Source: Nocardia terrae
GTDB lineage: Bacteria > Actinomycetota > Actinomycetes > Mycobacteriales > Mycobacteriaceae
Direction: 5' to 3'
Assembly (NCBI RefSeq): GCF_009760405.1
Contig: NZ_WRPP01000011.1
Location: 212,199-276,198, forward strand
DNA length: 64,000 bases
Of the stretch, positions 13,727 to 21,023 are shown one piece after another. The translations under genes were made by a program, and so were the position numbers. The notes below the pieces were generated by a model. It saw only the letters and a program-made list of their open reading frames with translations. It ran no database searches and was not told the DNA's origin. The first letter of the stretch is position 1. Each line of letters begins with the position of its first letter.

Positions 13727-15334
13727 CTATCGCCAGCTGGGCAGCCACAGGTGGTCGTGCCAGCTGCCCTGGGTGATGGGCATGCCCGTCAGGATCGGCC
13801 ACAGCCAAATGAAATTGGCGATGACCAGGGCCAGGTAGAGGCAGACCAGCAAGAGCCCCAAGCCTTGTCGCTCGCTCCGCGGCAGGAAGCTCTGCCAGCC
13901 CGGCGCTCCCGACAGGCGTCGGCCGCTGGGTGGTGCGTGGCCGAGGATGTCGCCCAGGGCCAGGGCCACGCCCATGGCCAGGAACGGCGCGAGCGGCACC
14001 GCGTAGAAGAAGTACATCTGCCGGTCCAGGTCCAGGAACCAGGGCAGGATGCCCGCGAGATAGCCGACCAGCACGGCGGCGTAGCGCCAATCGCGGCGGA
14101 CCGCGCTGCGCCAGATGGCCCAGACGAGCATGGGGAAGCAGACCCACCACAGTGCCGGGGTGCCGATCGCCATGACGGCCTTCACACAGTTGGGCTGGCC
14201 GCATTCGGTGATATTGGAGTCGGCGTAGTAATAGAGCATCGGCCGCAGGCCCATGAACCAGGTCCACGGTTTGGATTCCCACGGATGGTGATTGCCCGCG
14301 GAGTTGGTGAGCCCCTCGTGGAAGGTGAGCACCTCGCCGCCGTAGTACCAGAGCCCGCGCAACGCGCTCGGCACCCAGGAGAAGTCGCCGCCGCGCCCGA
14401 CCCGTACGCCGACGGCGTAGCGGTCGTAGCTGGTCTCGCTGGCGAACCAGCCCCAGAAGGAGGCCAGGTAGACCAGGACGGGGATGACGCACATCGCGTA
14501 GACGGTCGGCCCGAGATCGCGGACCGCGGTGCCGGCCCAGGGCCGTCGTACCCGGTAGCCGCGTCGCGCCGAGAGGTCGAAGGCCAGCGACAGCGCGGTG
14601 AACGCGATGATCCAGTACGCGCCCGACCATTTGGTGCCGCAGGCCAGCCCGAGCAGGATGCCCGCCCCGAACCGCCACCAGCGCACCCCGAATCGGGGCC
14701 CGTATTCGCTGTCGTCGATCCGGCCCTCGGCCGCGACCAGTGCGATGCGCGCCCGGATGTCGTCGCGGTCGACCACCAGACAGCCGAAGGCCGCGACCAC
14801 GAACAGGGCCTGGAAGATGTCGAGCATGCCGATGCGCGAGGACACGAAGGTGAGCCCGTCGCAGATCAGCAGGATGCCCGCGAACGCGCCGATCAGGGTG
14901 GAACGGGTCATCCGGCGCACGATGCGGATGGTCAGCAGCACGATCAGCGTTCCGGAGACCGCGGCGGTGAATCGCCATCCCCAGGGCGAATACCCGAAGA
15001 TCGCCTCGCCGATGGCGATCATCTGTTTGCCGACCGGCGGATGCACCACCAGCCCGTATCCCGGGTTGTCCTCCACCCCGCCGCCGGTGAGCACCTGCCA
15101 ACCCTGTGGCGCGTAATGCTTCTCGTCGAAGACGGGCGTGTGCAGATCGGTGGGATAGTTCAGGAACAGGAACCGGGTGATGGCGGTGATGGTCGTCAGG
15201 AACGCCGTGACCACCCACCCCCGAGCCCAATCCGTGGGCCCGAAATCGGGTGAGGGCATCAGCGGAGCCGGACTCGACAGCGCCGCCGTCTCCGCCCCCG
15301 CCGCTGCCGGTCGCACGTCGGTCACCTGGGTCAC
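13727..15334 (-). CDS. pmt: Protein O-mannosyltransferase
   Basis: This integral membrane GT39 enzyme transfers mannose from polyprenyl-phosphomannose to Ser/Thr of proteins as they are exported by Sec. It has an N-terminal cytosolic segment of about 65 residues, then around ten membrane segments. The first outer loop carries the catalytic acidic pair FDEKHY followed by HPPVGK, and later ones carry SSRIGMLD and the HHPWESKPWTW segment typical of Pmt. The GTG at 15334 gives 535 residues, slightly longer than mycobacterial Rv1002c; a much longer frame to 15553 adds only an Arg/Pro-rich leader. It is divergent from rsmI, the same arrangement as Rv1002c/Rv1003. Confidence 0.93.
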   Translation of the reverse strand: MTQVTDVRPAAAGAETAALSSPAPLMPSPDFGPTDWARGWVVTAFLTTITAITRFLFLNYPTDLHTPVFDEKHYAPQGWQVLTGGGVEDNPGYGLVVHPPVGKQMIAIGEAIFGYSPWGWRFTAAVSGTLIVLLTIRIVRRMTRSTLIGAFAGILLICDGLTFVSSRIGMLDIFQALFVVAAFGCLVVDRDDIRARIALVAAEGRIDDSEYGPRFGVRWWRFGAGILLGLACGTKWSGAYWIIAFTALSLAFDLSARRGYRVRRPWAGTAVRDLGPTVYAMCVIPVLVYLASFWGWFASETSYDRYAVGVRVGRGGDFSWVPSALRGLWYYGGEVLTFHEGLTNSAGNHHPWESKPWTWFMGLRPMLYYYADSNITECGQPNCVKAVMAIGTPALWWVCFPMLVWAIWRSAVRRDWRYAAVLVGYLAGILPWFLDLDRQMYFFYAVPLAPFLAMGVALALGDILGHAPPSGRRLSGAPGWQSFLPRSERQGLGLLLVCLYLALVIANFIWLWPILTGMPITQGSWHDHLWLPSWR

Positions 15335-15700
15335 GCGTCCGATCGTAAGCGGTAGCTCGCCCAGAGTCCCGCCTCGCGTACCCGCCCGCTCCCGCCGCCG
15401 CCGCTCGGGCCCGCCCGCCGCCCGGCCCGGTGGCCCGGATCCCGCGTGCCGCGGCTGCGCTGACTCGGAGCCGATATCGTTGGGCCGCTCGCGGTCGCGC
15501 AACTCCGATTCCCGGGTCGGCCGAGGCGACGGGGACTGCCGCGGTGATGGCATGGTTCGCGCGGACCCGTGGACTCGGACCGGTAAGGCGGCGCCGCGCA
15601 GAGCTCGGCCGAGTAGCGCACGCGGATGCTGTGGCGGGTGGGCCGTGCCCGCGTGGATAGAGTCGGGGGCGACGTGGATGCCCGAGGACGAGGAGCGAAT
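15335..15700. other. Divergent pmt/rsmI intergenic region, no gene seen
   Basis: These 366 bases are very GC-rich and hold open frames on both strands, but none has a recognisable protein or a good start site, and all read as Arg/Pro/Ala-rich low-complexity translations. Promoters for pmt (-) and rsmI (+) must lie here. An AGGAG ribosome site for rsmI is at 15691-15695. I see no clear hairpin or repeat. Confidence 0.6.
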
Positions 15701-16555
15701 GTGAGCGCGGAGCCGAGTTCCGGCGGCCGGCTGGTACTGGCCGCCACGCCCATGGGGGACATCGGTGACGCTTCGCGGCGGTTGCGGGACGCGCTCGCGA
15801 CGGCGGATGTGGTGGCGGCCGAGGACACGCGGCGGACCAAGTCACTCGCCAAGGCGCTCGAGGTGGAGATCAGCGGGCGGGTGGTGAGTTTCTACGACCA
15901 TGTGGAGACCGCGCGGATTCCGATGCTGCTCGAGGAGATCCGGTCCGGGCGGACGGTGCTGCTGGTGACCGACGCCGGGATGCCGTCGGTGAGCGATCCG
16001 GGGTACCGGATGGTGGCGGCCTGTGTGGAGGCGGACCTGCCGATCACCTGCCTGCCGGGGCCGTCGGCGGTGACCACCGCGCTGGCGCTGTCGGGTCTGC
16101 CGGTGGAGCGGTTCTGTTTCGACGGGTTCGCGCCCCGCAAATCGGGGCAGCGCAAGGAGTGGCTGCGCACGCTGACCTCCGAACCGCGCGCGGTCGCGTT
16201 CTTCGAGGCTCCGCACCGGCTCGCCGACTGCCTGGCCGACGCCGTCGAGGTGCTGGGCGCGGATCGCCGCGCCGCGGTCTGCCGCGAGCTGACCAAGACC
16301 TACGAGCAGGTGGTGCGCGGCAGCCTGGGCGAGCTGGCCGCCTGGGCGGTCGACGGGGCGCGCGGCGAGATCACCGTGGTTCTCGAGGGCGCGCAACCGG
16401 TTTCGGCCGAGCCCGCCGATCTGGTCGGGCAGGTGGAGGCGTTGATCGAGTCGGGATTGCGACTCAAGGACGCCTGCGCGGAGGTCTCCGCGGCCACCGG
16501 GGCCTCCCGTCGTGAGCTCTACGACGCGGTGCTGGCCGCGCGATCGGCCGACTAG
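15701..16555 (+). CDS. rsmI: 16S rRNA 2'-O-ribose C1402 methyltransferase
   Basis: This 284-residue SAM-dependent methyltransferase modifies the ribose of C1402 in the decoding centre of 16S rRNA. Family marks are LVLAATPMGDIGDASRR at the start, AEDTRRTKSL, LVTDAGMPSVSDPGY and LPGPSAVTTALALSGLP, followed by FEAPHRL. The GTG at 15701 has AGGAGCG placed correctly upstream, whereas the longer frame from 15626 adds an unconserved leader. The position beside pmt is the same as in mycobacteria (Rv1003). It marks the left edge of a conserved block that is then interrupted by 17 kb of accessory genes before metG. Confidence 0.95.
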   Translation: MSAEPSSGGRLVLAATPMGDIGDASRRLRDALATADVVAAEDTRRTKSLAKALEVEISGRVVSFYDHVETARIPMLLEEIRSGRTVLLVTDAGMPSVSDPGYRMVAACVEADLPITCLPGPSAVTTALALSGLPVERFCFDGFAPRKSGQRKEWLRTLTSEPRAVAFFEAPHRLADCLADAVEVLGADRRAAVCRELTKTYEQVVRGSLGELAAWAVDGARGEITVVLEGAQPVSAEPADLVGQVEALIESGLRLKDACAEVSAATGASRRELYDAVLAARSAD

Positions 16556-16585
16556 CGCGGCGGCGCGCTGTTAGAGTCGCCGATC

Positions 16586-17824
16586 ATGGGGTACGAGAAC
16601 ACTGTCGCGGCAAGCGAATTGGCTATCGCGCCGTTCGAGCTGACCGCGGATTTCTATCAGCGTCCCCACCTGGCCTATGACGAGTTGCGTGGGCGCGGCC
16701 CGGCGCATTTCGTGCGCTTCCCCGACGGTGGAACCGGCTGGCTGGTCACCGATTACGAGGCGGCCAAGGCCGCGTTTCTGGATCCGGCCATCAGCAAGGA
16801 GCTCAAATCCGAGGGCGCGCGGGCCGCGCTGGCCGGAGACGGCGGGCAGACGGCCGGGGCCATGTTCGGCGACATGATGCTGTTCTACGACCCGCCGGAG
16901 CACACCCGCCTGCGCACCCTGGTGAATCGGGCCTTCAGCAGCCGGGCCGTGCGCGAGCTGGCCCCGCGCATCTCCGACATCGCCGATGCCCTGCTCGCCG
17001 ACCTGGCGGCGGACGCGGCGGCCGAGCAGGATCTGTTGGACCGCTACGCTTTTCCGCTGCCCATCCTGGTCATCTGTGAACTGCTCGGCGTGCCGGCCGG
17101 TGAACGCGACAATGTCCGAGCCTGGTCGACCACCCTCGTCTCCGAGGGTGAGTCCGCCGAGGCGCGGGGCGCGGCGGTGGGCATGTTCCTCGCCTATGTC
17201 GATCAGCTGATCCGCGCGAAGAGTGCCGCGCCGGCCGATGATCTGCTGTCCGAACTCATCTCGGTCAGCGAGGACGGTGACAAGCTCTCCCATCGCGAAC
17301 TGATCAGCATGGTGTTCCTGCTGTTGATCGCCGGGTTCGAGACCACCGTCAACCTGATCTCCAACGCGGCCGCGATCCTGATGTCCGACAACGCGGTTCG
17401 CGCCGCGCTCGTCCAGGATCCGGATCGAATGGCGGATTTCGTGGAGGAGGTGCTGCGCTTCGAGTCCCCGGCCAGCGAGGGCACTTTCCGCTATACGACG
17501 GTTCCGGTCACCCTCGGCGGTGTCGAAATCCCTGCGGGCCAGCGCATTCTGATATCGATGGCCGCCGCCGACCGTGACCCGGCCCGATTCCCGGACCCGC
17601 ATACGATCGACCTGGATCGCGCCGACAAGAGCCACCTCGCCTTCGGGTACGGCGTGCACCGCTGTGTGGGTGCGCCCCTGGCGCGGATGGAGGGCGGGAT
17701 CGCGCTCACCCGGCTGCTGGCGGCCTATCCGGATCTGGAATTGGCCGCCAACGCCGAATTGACCTGGCGCAAGAGCCTTATCGTGCGCGGCTTGACCGGC
17801 CTGCCGGTGCGACTTCGACCGTGA
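16586..17824 (+). CDS. Cytochrome P450 (CYP107-like)
   Basis: This 412-residue soluble bacterial P450 has the oxygen-activation helix AGFETT (249-254), the ExxR helix in EEVLRFESP and the haem loop FGYGVHRCVG with axial Cys360. The build is that of macrolide/fatty-acid hydroxylases of the CYP107/CYP105 type, which need a separate ferredoxin and reductase; neither is encoded nearby. It starts 30 bases after rsmI but is probably not functionally related. It converges on the LysR-hydrolase fusion gene with a 9-base gap. The substrate is unknown. It is the first gene of the accessory island. Confidence 0.93.
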   Translation: MGYENTVAASELAIAPFELTADFYQRPHLAYDELRGRGPAHFVRFPDGGTGWLVTDYEAAKAAFLDPAISKELKSEGARAALAGDGGQTAGAMFGDMMLFYDPPEHTRLRTLVNRAFSSRAVRELAPRISDIADALLADLAADAAAEQDLLDRYAFPLPILVICELLGVPAGERDNVRAWSTTLVSEGESAEARGAAVGMFLAYVDQLIRAKSAAPADDLLSELISVSEDGDKLSHRELISMVFLLLIAGFETTVNLISNAAAILMSDNAVRAALVQDPDRMADFVEEVLRFESPASEGTFRYTTVPVTLGGVEIPAGQRILISMAAADRDPARFPDPHTIDLDRADKSHLAFGYGVHRCVGAPLARMEGGIALTRLLAAYPDLELAANAELTWRKSLIVRGLTGLPVRLRP

Positions 17825-17833
17825 CGCCGGACT

Positions 17834-18991
17834 TCACGCTGTGAGCGGGGCCGGCTTCTGGAGGAACTCGCCGACCTGTTGAACGGCGTCGGCCGCCTCC
17901 GGATGGAACGACCAGTAGATCTGGAAGGCGTGTCCGTCGACCCCGAAAATGTCGTGGCGGACCGTGTTTCCGGCCGCGGCGAGCCGGGCGACGAGCACAT
18001 CGGTATTGCGGCCCAGCCCGTCGAACTCCCCGGATTGCACCAGGGTCGGCGGCAGTCCGCTCAGATCCGCGCACAGCGGGTTGGCCTCCGGGTCGCTCGC
18101 CGAGCGCCCGGCCAGATAGGCGTTCTGGAACCGCATGTGCTGCTCCACATCCGCGGGCGGATCGTCCTCGGGGGCGTAGAAGTCGACCGCGGGACAGAGC
18201 AGGACGGTCGCGCGCGGCAGCGGCAGGCCGTCGTCGCGGGCCCGGACCAGGACCGACAGCAGCAGCATCGCTCCGGTCGAATCACCCACCAGCGCAATCT
18301 GTTCCGGCTCGGTGTCGGTGTTGAGCAGCCAGCGGTACGCGGTCACCACATCGTCGCGGGCGGCCGGAAACGGATGCTCGGGCGCGAGGCGGTACTCCGG
18401 GACCAGCACCCGGGCCCGCCCGGCCTGCGCGACGGCTCCCGCCATGCCGCGGTAGCCGTAGGCCGAGCCCATCATGAAGCCGCCGCCGTGCGCGTAGACC
18501 ACCGTCGTGTCGAAGTCCTCGGCGGGAACGAGCTGAATTCCCGGCACGCCGCCGGCGTTCACCGGTTCCAGCCGGATGCCCTCGGGCATCGGGAACTCCG
18601 CGTGCATGAGTTCGAAGGCCGACCGCATGGGCGCGAGCTCGCCGTTGAAGGTCTCCTCGACCGGACTCCACAGCTGGCCCATGCGGGCCGAGAGGGCCCC
18701 GCCCGCCGACCTGGCCGCCGTCAGGGCCGCGTCGAGGTCGGTGAGCACGTCACGGGTCCGATCCAGCAGTGCCGCGCCCGCGGGGGTGAGGCTCACGCTG
18801 CGAGTATTGCGGTGGAAGAGATCGCAGCCCACCAGCTTCTCCAGGCCCCGCACGGTCCGGCTGAGGGCGGGCTGGGTGACGTACAGCCGCTGCGCCGCGC
18901 GGCCGAAGTTCAGTTCCTCGGCGACCGCGACGAAGGCGCGCAGGTGCCGGAGTTCCACGCCCTCGGGGGTCTGAGGTAGCGGCTCGACCAT
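17834..18991 (-). CDS. LysR-type HTH fused to an HSL-family alpha/beta hydrolase
   Basis: This 385-residue protein joins two unrelated modules. Residues about 12-75 are a textbook LysR winged helix (RHLRAFVAVAEELNFGRAAQ, then TQPALSRTVRGLEK) with its linker helix to about 100. Instead of the usual periplasmic-binding sensor, residues about 115-385 are a hormone-sensitive-lipase type esterase: oxyanion HGGG at 168-171, nucleophile Ser238 in GDSTG (usually GDSAG), an acid in the GEFDGLG region and catalytic His354 in DGHAF. The reading frame is continuous and both parts are full length, so it is a true fusion rather than a sequencing join. It is divergent from a three-gene reductase/hydrolase operon 99 bases away, the likely target. 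The hydrolase may sense, or destroy, an ester inducer. Confidence 0.85.
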   Translation of the reverse strand: MVEPLPQTPEGVELRHLRAFVAVAEELNFGRAAQRLYVTQPALSRTVRGLEKLVGCDLFHRNTRSVSLTPAGAALLDRTRDVLTDLDAALTAARSAGGALSARMGQLWSPVEETFNGELAPMRSAFELMHAEFPMPEGIRLEPVNAGGVPGIQLVPAEDFDTTVVYAHGGGFMMGSAYGYRGMAGAVAQAGRARVLVPEYRLAPEHPFPAARDDVVTAYRWLLNTDTEPEQIALVGDSTGAMLLLSVLVRARDDGLPLPRATVLLCPAVDFYAPEDDPPADVEQHMRFQNAYLAGRSASDPEANPLCADLSGLPPTLVQSGEFDGLGRNTDVLVARLAAAGNTVRHDIFGVDGHAFQIYWSFHPEAADAVQQVGEFLQKPAPLTA

Positions 18992-19090
18992 GCGCCCGAG
19001 TATGCCCGCCGGGGATTCATTCCGCAGCGGCATCGCTGTCTTGCTGACCCGGCAATTCCCTGGGCTTTCCGAAACTGCGACCGTGGACGC

Positions 19091-19675
19091 ATGGGAAAAA
19101 TCATTGCAGGGCAGTATCTTTCACTCGACGGCGTGACCGAGAGCGGCTGGACCGGGCTGAGCCCGGCGATCTCGCCGATGGACCCGCTCACCGCGCCGTA
19201 TTTCAACGATTCGCAGGTGCAGCAGGCGGTGGGCGAGCTGATGGCGGGCAACGACGCCATGCTGCTGGGTCGCACCACCTACGAGAACCTGAAGGGCTTC
19301 TTCACCAGCCAGTCCGGCCCGTACTTCGACGCCGTGAACGCCATGCCCAAGTACGTGGTCTCCACGACCCTCGAGTCCTCGGACTGGAACAACACCACGG
19401 TCTTGCGGGACAACCTGGTCAAGGAGATCGGCGCGCTCAAGGAGCGGCATCAGCAGATCGGCATCGGCGGCAGCGGCACCCTGGTGCGCTGGCTGATCGC
19501 CGAGAACCTGCTCGACGAACTGCAGCTGCTGTTCTTCCCGATGATTCTGGGCGGTCCCGGCGCGCGGTTCTTCACCCTCGATCAAGCGCCCGCCACCTTC
19601 ACCCTCACCGACTGCCGTCCCCTGGACTGCGGAGTGGTGGTGCTGACCTACACCCGGCAGGACGCGCGAGCATGA
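19091..19675 (+). CDS. RibD C-terminal/dihydrofolate-reductase-like protein
   Basis: This 194-residue protein has the RibD_C/DHFR fold signature: an N-terminal strand IAGQYLSLDGVTES, the NADPH-pocket segment MLLGRTTYEN, a PKYVVSTTL strand and a GIGGSGTLVRWLIA helix-turn. Actinobacterial stand-alone members are NADPH-dependent reductases, some using F420 or folate-like substrates, but most have no assigned reaction. It is first in a tightly packed operon, overlapping the next gene by ATGA (19672-19675), and is divergent from the LysR-hydrolase gene. Confidence 0.85.
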   Translation: MGKIIAGQYLSLDGVTESGWTGLSPAISPMDPLTAPYFNDSQVQQAVGELMAGNDAMLLGRTTYENLKGFFTSQSGPYFDAVNAMPKYVVSTTLESSDWNNTTVLRDNLVKEIGALKERHQQIGIGGSGTLVRWLIAENLLDELQLLFFPMILGGPGARFFTLDQAPATFTLTDCRPLDCGVVVLTYTRQDARA

Positions 19676-20217
19676 GCCGCCGCATCACCGCCAGCGTCTA
19701 CCTCTCCCTCGACGGCGTGGTGGAAGCGCCGGAGAACTGGCACTTTCCGTATCACGACGACGCGACCCAGGAGGCGGTGCTGGCGGGGATGCGCGCCGCC
19801 GACACCGTGCTGCTGGGCCGCAAGACCTTCGACATCTTCGCCGGAGCCTGGCCGGAGCGGACCGGGGAGATGGCGGACTGGTTCAACCTGAGCCCGAAGC
19901 TGGTGGTGTCCTCGACACTGCGGGATCCGGAGTGGAAGAACACCACGGTGATCGCCCCGGCACGACTGGTCGAGGAACTCATCGAGCTGAAGGCGCGGCC
20001 CGGCCGCGCCATCGGCGTGCACGGCAGCATCAGCCTGGTGCGGGCGCTGCTCGAGCACGGGCTGCTCGACGACCTCACCTTCATGATTCACCCCCTGGTC
20101 GTGGGCTCCGGCGAGAGAATGTTCCCCGAGACCGGTCCTCGACTTCCATTACGACTCACCGCCGCAACCACTTTCGGCAGCGGCATTCAATCCCTGACTT
20201 ACAGCAAGGAAAACTGA
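19672..20217 (+). CDS. RibD C-terminal/dihydrofolate-reductase-like protein, second copy
   Basis: This 181-residue paralogue of the preceding protein carries the same landmarks: SVYLSLDGVVEAPENW, VLLGRKTFDIFAG, PKLVVSSTLRDPEW and IGVHGSISLVRALLE. It is coupled to both neighbours by overlapping stop/start codons (ATGA before, TGATG after). Two adjacent reductase-fold proteins could form a heterodimer or act in sequence on one substrate. Neither idea is tested by the sequence. Confidence 0.85.
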   Translation: MSRRITASVYLSLDGVVEAPENWHFPYHDDATQEAVLAGMRAADTVLLGRKTFDIFAGAWPERTGEMADWFNLSPKLVVSSTLRDPEWKNTTVIAPARLVEELIELKARPGRAIGVHGSISLVRALLEHGLLDDLTFMIHPLVVGSGERMFPETGPRLPLRLTAATTFGSGIQSLTYSKEN

Positions 20218-21023
20218 TGGAACCCGTCAAAGCCTTCGTCGACTCCAAGGACGGCACCCGGATCGCCTACACCCGATACGGTTCGGGCCCGGCGGTCGTG
20301 CTCGTCGACGGCGCCCTCGCCGCCCAGGAGTTCGGGCCCAACAAGTCACTGGCCGAGGCGCTTTCGAGCCGCTACACCGTCTTCACCTATGACCGGCGCG
20401 GGCGCGGCGAAAGCGGTGAGAACCTGCCCGTCGATGTGGAGCGGGAATTCGAGGACCTGGACGCGGTCACCGACCTGGCCGGGGAACCGGTGATGCTCTA
20501 CGGCATCTCCTCGGGTGGCGGACTGATCCTGGACTATCTGCTCAGTGGCCGTACGGCGCGCAAGGTCGCGCTCTACGAGGTGCCGTTCGTGGTCGACGAC
20601 ACCCGCTCACCGGCCCCGGCCGACTATGTCGAGCACATCCATTCCCTGCTGGCGCAGGGCAAGAACGGTGACGCGATCAAGTACTTCATGCGTGCGGGCG
20701 TGCATCTGCCCGCGCTCATGGTGGCCGCGTTCCCGCTGTTCCCGGGCTGGAGTCACCTCAAGAAGGTGGCCCCGACCATCGCCTACGACCTGCAGTACGT
20801 CCAGGCGTTCCAGCGCGGCCGCCCGCTGCCCGCCGATCGCTGGTCCGGCCTGGATGTGCCGTTCACCGTGATCGCGGGCAGCAAGAGCCCCGCCTGGATG
20901 CGCAATGCGAATGCGGCACTGGCGCAGGTGCTTCCGGGTGCGACGCACCGGGTGCTGCCGGGCCAGACTCACCTGGTCAAGGCCCCGGTCCTGGCTCCCG
21001 CACTGATCGAATTCTTCGGCTGA
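20217..21023 (+). CDS. Alpha/beta hydrolase
   Basis: This 268-residue protein is an alpha/beta hydrolase with strand-turn RYGSGPAVVLVDGAL, YDRRGRGESG and the nucleophile elbow YGISSGGGL (Gly-x-Ser-x-Gly, Ser in GISSG). A late acid region (VIAGSKSP) and GQTHLVKAP supply the His. The oxyanion loop reads VDGAL rather than the usual HG, an oddity shared with a subset of actinobacterial hydrolases. It is third in the operon with the two reductase-fold proteins. Its 3' end overlaps the 3' end of the convergent MmpL gene by 55 bases. Confidence 0.85.
   Translation: MEPVKAFVDSKDGTRIAYTRYGSGPAVVLVDGALAAQEFGPNKSLAEALSSRYTVFTYDRRGRGESGENLPVDVEREFEDLDAVTDLAGEPVMLYGISSGGGLILDYLLSGRTARKVALYEVPFVVDDTRSPAPADYVEHIHSLLAQGKNGDAIKYFMRAGVHLPALMVAAFPLFPGWSHLKKVAPTIAYDLQYVQAFQRGRPLPADRWSGLDVPFTVIAGSKSPAWMRNANAALAQVLPGATHRVLPGQTHLVKAPVLAPALIEFFG

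Noticed and set aside
13635..15845. A 736-codon open frame on the minus strand overlapping pmt
   Set aside because: It reads Arg/Pro/Gly-rich low-complexity sequence in a different frame from pmt, which has clear family motifs. It is a GC-bias shadow.
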